From a virus, in the IMG/VR virus record IMGVR_UViG_3300037427_000343, positions 1-31,927 of that record: a stretch of 31,927 bases of DNA. The stretch is one strand, 5' to 3'. A program made the position numbers and the translations under genes. The notes below the pieces were generated by a model. It saw nothing but the letters and a program-made list of their open reading frames with translations, made no database searches and was not told where the DNA came from. Shown in pieces: positions 9,701 through 21,700 of the stretch (positions within the stretch are counted from its first letter, which is position 1; each line of letters begins with the position of its first letter).

Positions 9701-12700
9701 TGGTTACATTAGAAACCTTAATCCACTTACCACTGTAAGGATCAGTTTCTCTAGGATATGCATGTGGTGTACTATTGTCATCCATAGCACAGGTAAAGGA
9801 TACTGCTCCAGTATCAAACATAACATAGTCACCATTACTTAATCCATGATTAGTAGAAGTAACAGTCATGATACCTACAATACCATCATACTGCGTACCA
9901 GATTCAGCAGTTAACCCTTCATGCGGTACATAATGATGAGTTGAAATATTTGTGGACGGTTGTGACGCTAAAACTTGGAACGAAATTGAATTTGCGCTCG
10001 TAGAAGCGATAGAAACCGCAGTTGTAAATCCAGGATCACTAGATCTTGGATATTTGTGTAGACTCTGGTATGTGTCTAATCCACACCTAAATGACATCGA
10101 TTCAGGTGAAATTTGGATAGATTGACCAGTCATCAAGCCATGGTCACCTATCGTAGCTGTTACGATGCCAGCAGTGGGGTCGTAGACCGCCGAGGAGATA
10201 CTATAAGGTGCTATAGGTGACTTACCTACCTCAACAGTAAATGAAGTGGTTCCTATGCCCGTTATCGGCAACCATTTGCCACTAACAGGATCAGATGATC
10301 TTGGATAGGTCTTCGTAGAAGTACCGCCATCCATGTCGCACTTGAAGGAAATAGAGTCATTATCGAAGCGTATATAATCGCCATCATGAATAAGTCTACC
10401 GCCAGGTACGACTGTAACGGTCATAATACCAGCATTTGCATCATAAACTGCGCCATTTACAGTCTGAGTATCTATTGTATTGCGTGGATATGCGTGAGAA
10501 GAAATATAACTATCAGTTGCACAACGGAAAATAAGTGATCCAGTCGCTAACTTAATCGCAGTTTGTTCTGCTAGTCCATGTTGACCAATATTAAGATCAA
10601 GGAAACCAGTTGCAGGTGTATAAGTTGCAGTAGTAACACTGTAATTAACAGTAGGTGATGTACCTACAGTAATGGCAATGCCAGTTGCAGTAGTAGAAGC
10701 AACTGAAATTGCTTCATTATAATAAGGATCAGTTAATCTAGGATAAGACTTAGTTTGACTATTTCCATCCATAGCACACTTAAAGTCAAGTGAATTGCCC
10801 TTAAGTTTAATAGTAGTACCTGCCATAATGTTATGGTTAGGTATAGTCATCGTCATGATACCTGCTACAGGATCATAAACTGCATTAGTAGGTGTCCAAC
10901 CAACATTACTAGTAATACCAACAAATACATCAAAAGTATTATTAGTAACATTCCTTATTTCAAGGAACTTATCATTTACAGGATCAGATGCTCTTGGATA
11001 TGTGTGATCAGTTGCATATTCATCCTGACTACATGTGAATGTTAAAGCACCTGTAGTAATACCAATTAGATTAGGATCAGTGAAGTTGTGATTAGCATCA
11101 GCAATAATTGTGGCAATACCGCTAACATGGTCATATACAAAGGAGGTAATACCAATAGTGCTTCCATACCCAAGACCAGATTTACCAACATTGATAGTAA
11201 TACTATCTGCAGTAGTCGTAGCAGAACCAGTCTTATTATAGAAAGGATCAGTTAATCTAGGATATGCATGGTATGTTGCATAGCTATCCTTATCACAACT
11301 CATAGTGACTGACTCTGTAGCAAGTCCGACAATATTGTTATTAGCATATACCAGACCTACAGCAGTAGATCCGATGGATAATGTCATCGCACCTGTCAAT
11401 GCGTTATACCTAGCATCAGATACATCTGCGTAGACTAAAGTTGAAATACCAACATTTAAACTAAAAGCAGTAGTTGAAGTAGTTGTTATACCAGTTGTTA
11501 CACCGCTAATTGGGTCAGTACTACGAGGATAAGTATGCTGAGTAGCATGATTATCTCTAGAACAAGTATATGTAAGTGAATTTGCGTCAAGAGTAATAGT
11601 ATCACCAGTAGTCATACCATGAGCAGTACCAAATGATAATGTTAATACACCAGTACTTGCGTCATAAGTAGATCCATTTGGACTCTTCTGATTACCTGAT
11701 TCTGCACCACTTTGGACATTGACCGCATTAGTAGCAGTACCACCATCCCAAGTATGAACATAATCACCACCCATAATTAGAGCATTGGAAGTAGCACTTC
11801 TGAATATGTGCTTATAACCAATACACTCCATTTGGAGTCCATTTAGATAAACTGGATCTTCAATCTTAAGATTATGAGGTGCAACTGTGCTAACCTCCAT
11901 AATTCCACTTTCATTATTATAGAAAGCAGTACTTACAGCAACTGCGCTTCCTACTGTTGGTACACCAACAATACTTGTTAGAGTACCATTACTATCAAAT
12001 AGTGGTTTTACATTAGCACCTATGAATGGAGCATATCCTCTACCTGGTGTAGATGCAACAGAAACAATGATGCCACCTCTAGGTAACTGGTTTTCATTAA
12101 TATCTCCAGTGTCTATTATTGGAGTATCATATCCAAAGGAACTGATACCAGTAAATACAACGCTACTAATTCCTGCAGCTTCTTCAATCTTAAAGTTTGC
12201 TTTTGTATTATTTTCACTATATGGTGCTTGGAATATATTATTAATGAATAGCACACCGTTACCACCAGTTGAACCAATACCAGTTACAGCAGATCCAATA
12301 GTTGTCAATGGATAGGTAGTTTCTAACCCATTAAACCTCTCAGACATATCATCAAAAATTTGATTCTTAGCATAATCTTGTCTTAAGAATGTTCTACCAC
12401 CAAATGTTGCTCTTGCAAACGGAAGATTATTTGGATTAATAATACCAGTATCACCACCAAGAGGTGCTTGTGTGAAATGTACCTTACTATCTAAGATCTG
12501 GAATGAACCTCTAAAGAGTCTAGCGGTTTCACCAGCAGCATGTGCAGTAGCAGCAGTACCAATCGCACCTCTTTCTATTTCTACTAATGTCCAAGTACCA
12601 ATACCAACAGTAGGACCAATTGTAGTAGTACCAAATCCAACAGTTCTTACAATTGAATACTCATCTTCAATTTTAAGCAAATCTCCTGATCTGATAGATG

Positions 12701-15700
12701 AAATACCACTAAGAACAAATGCGGTTACAAAACCAGCAACAGGAACATCAAGAGTATAATTGATAGCAGTATAAGAAATTGGTTTCTGTACAAGACCACT
12801 AATAGAGATCATTGACTTAGAATCTCTCTTTCTCATAGAGAATCTATGTTGGTTACCAGTACCAGTATTTTCTAAGAAAGTTACTCCAGCACCGATTTTA
12901 GCATCATTTTCTGTTAATGCTATTCTATACTGTTGATTATTATCCTTAATAGCATAAACTGTATCTGGAAGATAACCAGTTGTACCTGCACCTGTCTGAT
13001 ATACTAAAGCAGATCCACCTACACCAACAAGGTTGGAATCTGGTTTATATGTTAACTGTTCGTAAGTAGAGAAGAAATGTTTCTGATTAAATTGACCTAA
13101 TGAATAGTCAAGTATAGTAGGATCAGATATATTACACTCTTGAGCGTAAATAGGATATCCTCGATACTTAAGATCAAATGATTTGATATCTCTGTTATTG
13201 ATTCCTAGATATACATTTTGTGCAACTGATTCATATGATTGTCCATAATTTAATTCACCAATACCATCAATAGTACCGTTGTTATCCAACTGTAGGTACA
13301 TAACCTCATTATAAGCAGTAACACTAACAACCCCTGCTACAGAAGGATGGAACTCTAAATTAATATTTCCATCTGGTCTATAGGTAGATCCAAATGTACC
13401 AACACCTGTTGTAGAACCAATAGCAGCTAAAGGAGTTTCAGTTATAAAGTTTTGTTGATTATATGGATCAGTTAGTAAGTAAATTTGATGTAATGACTGT
13501 GTAGCACCATAAGAGACATGAACTGTTGATTTAACTGAAAGATCAGTTATACTTGATATACCAGCAATAGTTGTAATACCAGATTTAGACTGACTAGATG
13601 CTTCTATACGACCAGATCTTTCCGTTCCATCTGGGGTAAATGGAATCTTAAATCTATAATTGCTTGGTCCTACTGTAGATGGATCAATAGCAATTGTCTT
13701 ATATTTGACATTAACTGTATTTGTACTTCCATTTTCAAAATCAAGTTTAAGTAATCCACCTTCAATTTTAGAACTAAAGGTTCCTATAAAGTCTGGACCA
13801 GATAATCCACTTAAATTCTGTTTAGAGTTAAATGCAGTTAACTCAGTTAGATAAGTATCTACTCCATTATGCATTACTGCATATTCAAAGTAATCTACTT
13901 GTTTTGCAGCACCACCACCAGGATTATCAATAACTATAAAATGTATAAGAGCAGCTTGAGTACTTAAGGTTGATAAACCAACAACATTAGTTGTAGTGGA
14001 AATTCCAAGTGTAGATGCAGCAGCAACTTGAGTAAGACCACCATCTAATCGAATATGACTAAATGCAGAAGTTCCAACACCTACAGAATCAGCAAAATTC
14101 TGTTGCCAAGTCTTAATTTCATAATTAGTGTCAAATGCTTCATTTGGTCTAGCAATCAAATAAGTTTTTGATGATGCAGGATCATAATCAGTATCAAATA
14201 CAATATATCCAGTACCAAGACCAACCTGATCAAAATTCTTCATTTCTTGCTTTTGAAGCAAGTAAGTATCACCATCAATAGTTACAGAGATAAATTCATT
14301 TAATTGATACTGATTTTTCTTAGGATCTTCTGCATGATGAACAGTTTGAGTAAACCATCTTTGAAAATAGCGTCCTGCAGGATATTGAGCAACAACTCTA
14401 TAATCACTTAAATCATTAGACTCATTAGACACAAATTGAGGTGAAATATCGTCAATATTCAAAACTCTATTAGTTCTGTTTAAAATAAAGTCAGAAAGTC
14501 TAGTAGTCCGTAATTCAATAAATTTTGAAATATTTCCTTGTGCTAAGAAGTCTCTTCCAAGATCAAATGGATATATTGAGTCAACTCTAATAGGATCTCC
14601 AATAAAGTCAAGAACAAGACCACCAGCATCTTCTGCTGGCTTAATAGTATCTCCAGGAACACCTTCTGCAATAATTTCAGTATTAGCAAAGTTTTTCATC
14701 CCAGATGGATGAACTATATCATTAACATAGGTAACTAATTCTTCATATGTCTTTTTACTTTCAATAGCATAAGACATATTCTGATAGTAGTCATTATCAG
14801 GCAATACTTGGTTAGTATCATTAATAATACCAATATTGTCTCTCCATCCAACTAAAGTTTTAACAGAAGAGGCAATATTAAAACTACCATCAAATTCAGT
14901 TATACCAATAACTCTACAAAGAGAACCACTAAGTTTACCTATTAAAATATCATTTACTTCTAAAGGTTCAGCACCACTAACAATAATCTTAGCAGCATTC
15001 TCATCAATGAAATCTAACTGAATATCAGCAAGAGCATTTTGATTTCTCTTGAATGGTTCGTTAGGTATGAACTTAGAAGTACCTTTAACTACCTCAAATC
15101 TCGCAAGATACTCTGATTGAGTTATTTGACCAAATCCAAACGAAACAGTTGCTCCAGTACCAGGATTGGTTGAAATACCGTTTAGATCAAATGTAACTTG
15201 TCTTGGGTTTGTTGCATCATTGTAATCAGTAACAATAAATGGAGCAAACTTATAATCACCAGAGTTATACCCAGTACCACTTCCAGCATCGTATGATATA
15301 CCCTCAACTAAACATGAATCACCAATACCAATAGGTTCGTTAGTATATCCTAAAACTGGAGTTGTAATCTTACAAGTAAGGATTCCAAGTTGCGCTTCTG
15401 CACTAACAATACTAATACCGTTACTATTTCTAATAGGTGAAACGCCATAGTCATTATTTGACAATCCAATTGGAGGTACAGAAACAGTTGCACTAGTAAC
15501 TGCAGAATCGCTTAATTCGCAAGTAATTAACCCAGTATCAACAATTGTACCTGTTCCTTTATCATATAATGCAAGTGCAGGAGCATTAATATAGAATTTA
15601 CCACCATAGGTAACTCTAACTTCATCAATAGTAGCAAAACTATCAATCTCAACAACTCTAGGAATAAATGCGTCTGGTTTTAAAGTATTATCTGATGGAT

Positions 15701-18700
15701 ATCCATAAACATCATCAGGAACCGTCATTTCTGCCAATTTATTAATTGAAGACGATTCAGGAATTAAAGTAGCATTAATACCACTACCAGCAATACTAGA
15801 AATACCAGGAAGTCTAGAATAATTTAATCCACGGTTAGCAATCCGTATAGTAGAGATTCCACCAGTAGCAGAAGCAGATTTAGTCGTATATTCTAATACA
15901 TCGACATCTGAAGCATTATATTGTAAAGATTCTGGTCTAAATCGTAAATTAATTGAAAATTCTGTAGATCCAATACTAGTAATATCATAAGAACCAGTAT
16001 ACGAACTATCAACATATTTAATCTCAGTTCCATTAACTACAGTAGAATCAGTAGTAACAATTCCACTTGGACCAAATAAATTGTAGAATAATACTGGAGG
16101 AATGGTATCAGAGTGTTTTAAAGTAAGTGTTGGATGATATTCATTAGTAGCAACAGGAATAGTAGACCCAATACCAACAGTTGCTAAAGTACTTACTCCA
16201 ACAACCTCAAATCCAAGACTTGTACCAGATCCAACAAATTCATTAAAGAAAGTTGCATCATAATAGAATTTTAAGTCATATCCTTGTAATGTTGAGTCAC
16301 TAAGATCAAAAACAAGATCACTATTAGAATATGGTCTTAATTGTGGGTTAATAGGATTAATAGTTTGTCCAGAACCACCTTGAGAGGTAATATTGACAAC
16401 ATTAGGAGTGCCTAATGCTTCTTTAAGAGTATTTGCAAGAGATAGTGTATTATCGTCTATTCTGATAACATAATACTCTCTTTCGGTTACTCCATCAGGA
16501 AGATTGGATCCATAATAGAGAATCCTGTCTCCAGTTATTAATCCATGACTATTTGCAGTAATTCTATTACTAGTTGTGTTTATTCCAGTCTGATCTATGT
16601 TAAATGGATTTGATATGATATAATTATTGATAAGTTGAATCTTAGTGTATGTTGTAGATCCAATACCAGTAGCAAGTCCAGGTTTAACGATTAAATCGAT
16701 CTTATCAGTATCAGACAACTCATGTTCACTTTCAGTCTGAATTGTAGATGTTATCTTTTGGACAGATCCAGTAACTTGATTGATTTCTTGCTTTTCAAAC
16801 AAATAATCATACTCAGTAGTACCAGTATTAACAAACCAAAGATCTTTAGAAGATTTAGTGGTCTTTATACCAATAGTATCATTAGTTTTGGGTGTTACAT
16901 AAAGACTTTGACCGTCTGCTAGGTTAAAAGTACCAGCATAATTAAAATCAGTCGTAGCACATCCAATTGTCTTACTAGTTCCTGGTGGGAAATAGAATTT
17001 AATCTCATCATTAGTTTTTAAACCATGATTAGGCCAATATATTGTTTGAACTAATAAAGATCTATCAGTAGTAACACCAAGATACTGATATGAATTTGTT
17101 ACTGACAATCCAGGAGTTGTACCGACACCAACTGCTTCAGTTGCGTCAAAATAGTACTTTATATTTGGTTTAGATGTAAATTTATCCGTTATAAGAGGAA
17201 TCTCTATTTGATCTGCATAATAAGAGATACCTAATCCAATAATACCAGAAGTAGTAACTCCAAGAGATCTACGAACCCTTAATGCACTATCATTTCGGTA
17301 AATATTAAGAATACTAGCAGTTTCTGTTCCGATTCCAACAGTTGTTCCAATTCCAACTAAACTTGGTGTATATGATGAGAATCCAACAGTAGAACCAACA
17401 GAAACAGTTGGTGGAATGTACTGAACTCTAATATCAGTTACTAATCCAACAAATCCATCTTCTAACAATGTAGTTGAATAATTTACTGAGGCAATTTTAT
17501 GAGATGCAGTTAATTTATTAACACTAGTAGATAATCCAGCAACTTGAATGAAATCTTTAGAATTTAAGTCATGGGATGGTGCTATATGAGCAATAACCCT
17601 ATCATTTCTCCATTCAAAAGTTGTTCCAGTGTAATTAAGGAATGTTGTTTCAATTTTAGTAACTTCTTTACCAGTTAAAGTATCAACATATGCTAATGCA
17701 CCAGATCCACCAGTATCTTCATTAGTAAAGTCAATTTTTGCACCTATAGTGTAACCTGTTCCTGGAGAAGAAATTCTAATATTGTCAATTGATCCAATAT
17801 CAATTTTATATGGTGTTGCAACATTAGGTATCTGCTTATAAGGTTGATATACGAAATCATAAGCAACCCCATCTCCAAACATCTTATATGGAAGGGTATT
17901 TCGTACTAATTGTGAATTTTCAAAATCAAATGCTTGCTGTTTGATTTTTTCACCAGATACAGTGTTAACTCTTAATGGAGTACCTCTATAAGTATCACCA
18001 ATGTAATAAGGAAACTCTGGATTTAATATATTATCTACTGAAGCATGATAAACATAAGCACCTTCTGGAAATTCGGGTGTTTTTGCAAATCTACCATTAT
18101 GTTCATCTAAACTACCTTCTGTATTATAATAATAATCTTCAATAAAGAATCCTGCTTCATAATCTGATATAGATGGTCTATTATAAACTCTATTTGAATC
18201 AAGTTCATATGATGTAGTCATCCTTGTCGCTGACGACTGAATATCATCAATATCAGTAAATCCATAAGGTCCATAAATTGGATTTCCATCATATGCCCAT
18301 CCAATAATGGGAGAATGACCTGAACCATCATCATTAAACGCATTTCTTACAGTTGCTCCATATGCAACAGATTCAATTGCTAATCCATCTTCAACTGGTG
18401 CTAGGTAATCACCATTTAATGTTCCAGTAGTCTTATACTTGTTAGCAACTAGTCTTCTTACCTTTGTAGAGAAAGTTGCGGAATCACCAGGTGCTTTAAC
18501 AGTAACTGATGTTGTAGTAGAAGCATAACCAGCACCTTGAGCAAGAACTCTAACAGAGGAAATTTCTCTTGCGTTCATTACAGCACGAAGTTTAGCACCA
18601 GTAGCAGTACCTACACCAGTAACTGTTAAATCTGGAGGTCCATCATAATCTTGACCACGAGCTTGAACAAATGCATCAATAATTCTACCATTAACAATAG

Positions 18701-21700
18701 TTAATCCAATTTGTCCAAAATTACCAACATTAATATCAACTGAAGGTGCTTTTTCAAAATTAATAATATTTGATCCATAATCTCTACCTTTATCGTAGAG
18801 AATAGTATCTACAACTTGACCACGAACAATAGGATTAGCTTCAATTGTCTGTGGGGTATCTGCATCAGTAATAACATTAACATCAACTGTTACAGAAGGA
18901 TAATAGAAGTCTTGATATCCTGTACCATGATTAGCAAAACGAACATATTCTTTATTGAGATAATTTGCTGTATTTGGAGTCCTAGTAGTAGCAATTCCTG
19001 AATAACATAATCTAAATCTATCTTCATCCAGTTTTAATACTTGATATTGTGCAGTAGAACTAAGACCACTAACAACAGATCCACCAGTAGTTGATATACC
19101 ATAATGAACTACTTCACCATTACTAAATCCATGATTTTCAAATTCAACAAAATCTCTAAGAGTACTAATACCTGCAGGTGCTACAGATAGTCTTCTATTT
19201 GTATATCCAGATCCACCCTCTAGAATTGTCATTCTAGAAATGCGTCGTTTTGTATAATAGTCTCTAAACTGATGAATACCAGTATTTAAATCAGCTGCAG
19301 TTGTACCAAATCCAACAGTATTGGCAACACCAGCAACAGCATCAGATTTTGTTCTATAAAGTTTAAATATCGTTGCACTAGTCACACCAACATAATATGA
19401 TTGACCTTCAACCAAACATGTATCAATACCAGCAGATGCTGCAGTATGTAATCCAATAACAGGATTATTATTTGAAGTATAAAGTACTCTATCCCCAGTA
19501 TTATAATAATGGGGTTTATCCATGATAAATCGACCACCCTTACCATCTAGAGGATCAATATTACCACCATCATAGAATGATTTTGCGTTAAATGTAAATT
19601 GTCTATATGCTAATTCTGTTACTGCCTGTGCTTTTGCGCCTAAACCATTTCCACCATGTATATCAACGGAAATAATCTTTTTAACCTCATAATCAATAGG
19701 ATCAATTAAAACATCAGTAACTGTACCTGCAATAGATACTCGACCATAAGCAGTATTAATTCCTGTACTATTTTCAATTGTTATTTGAGGAGGATATAGT
19801 ACATCATAATCTCTACCAGAATTAACAATATCTAATGATTGAAGAGGTCCATAATAAATGAATTTGTCAGATTTATAGTTGGTAATTTCAACACCATTAA
19901 TCAACATTCCAGTATTACCATCCAAAGTTCTTTCAGATGTTGTTTGTTGTTGGTATCCCTTATCTAAAAACTGTTTTAAAATAAATCTCTTAAGTGTTCT
20001 ACCTGGGAAAATAGATTTTCTTGCCTGTTCTATTCTAACAAAATCATGAACTCCAGTAGCAACATTTGGAGGACTAAATTCTACTGAAATACCAGAAGGA
20101 ATAAAAGATCTAGAAGGATATAATTTAATTTTGTTTTTCTGAGATAAAACCTCTACAAAATAAGAATTCTTATCTAAATTTCCTATAGGTACTGTATTTC
20201 CACCTGGAACATAAGCAACTTCTTCACCAGTTCTAAATGGTACATCCTGTGGGAATGAAATAATAGTATATTTGTCTGTTAATGTATTATACCCCTGCCA
20301 AGCACCGCCAGATACAGTTGGGTTTGTTAAAACAGAATGAACTTTATCACTAATGATTGGATATGAAGGAATAGAGTTAGAAGCAACATATCCTTCCTTT
20401 ATATTGTTCTCTGTATTCTTGGCATCAAGAATATATGTATTAGTAACATCGGATAATATCTGATTCTGACCACCGATAATAGGTACTATACTACTAGTTG
20501 CTTTTTCCTGAATTCTTCTTATATCATAAGATAATCCAGGAATAATTGAGAAAGTTCCACCAATACTAATTGAATTATTAGTGTTATTAACATAAGTAAC
20601 AGGTAATGAAGCAGCAGCTACTGTTTCTGTGTTTCTAACCAATAATTCTACAGTATCACCAACCTTTAAACTGGACTTATCAATATCACCTGTTAAAGTA
20701 ACAGTAGAACCACTTAAATCTTCGATTAAATATCTTGCACTAGTATTATAAATCCAAGAATTAAAGAATGTTTGTTCCCAAGTAGAATTTACAGCAGGAT
20801 TGGATATATTTCTTCCAAGGTTCTTAATTGCAACTCTAGAAGTTTCAGATAATCCATACAAATCTTGAAGAGAATCAAATTCCCTCAAAACACCAGTTAT
20901 TCTCATATTAACTTGCTTTGAGGTATCATTATCCTCATATCCATACACTACAGTTGGTGTATAGATGCTAGTAGCAGAAAGAATATCCTTAGTGGTTGTT
21001 GTAACTCCAATAAACTGGTTTACAGTCTTTTCAGTATAGTCTAATTTTTGATATGATGTCTCTGTAGTTAAACCAACATCAATAGTACCTGTTTGACCAA
21101 ATCCTATAGTAGAATCAACTGTAACAACAGTTGCACCAAGTCCAACTTTACCAATTACTTGAGTTTTACCTGGAACAACAAATGTACCTTGAATTAAGTC
21201 TCTATCATCATATCCAATAAAGACAGATAGACGATAATAGTCGTCTCTAATCTGTACAACCTCTGAAATAGGTCCACTAGCAGCATTTACTAATGTATTA
21301 TTAGGAACATCGTCCTGATAAAGAGTTTGACCAATCAGTTTAATCGGATCTCCAGAAATTAACTGAACAGCAAAAGACTCTCTTCTTAAATAGTTGGCAT
21401 AAGAGGGTTTTATGAGGTATTTTTCAAGATCATTGATTTTTGGTTCTAAACCAAATAATGCTTTAAATAAAATCTTGAAAGATTCGTCAGTACCCTTAGA
21501 TTCATATAAACTTCTTGCTTCTTTTATAAAATTATTAACATCTAAGTCAGGACTAAGAGGAACTCCTTCTAAACCAGGTGTATACTGTACTTTTAACTTT
21601 TCATAAAATTCTTTAAGGAATAAAGAACTCAAATTTTGAATATTTGCACCTGATGAATGAGAATCTGCTATTGATTCTGTAAATGTTAGATTTTTTGGAT

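Noticed and set aside
8690-11690. Regular spacing of about 255-265 bases as a CRISPR-like or DNA satellite array
   Set aside because: The repeats are protein-level, diverged at DNA level, in frame, and far too long for CRISPR.
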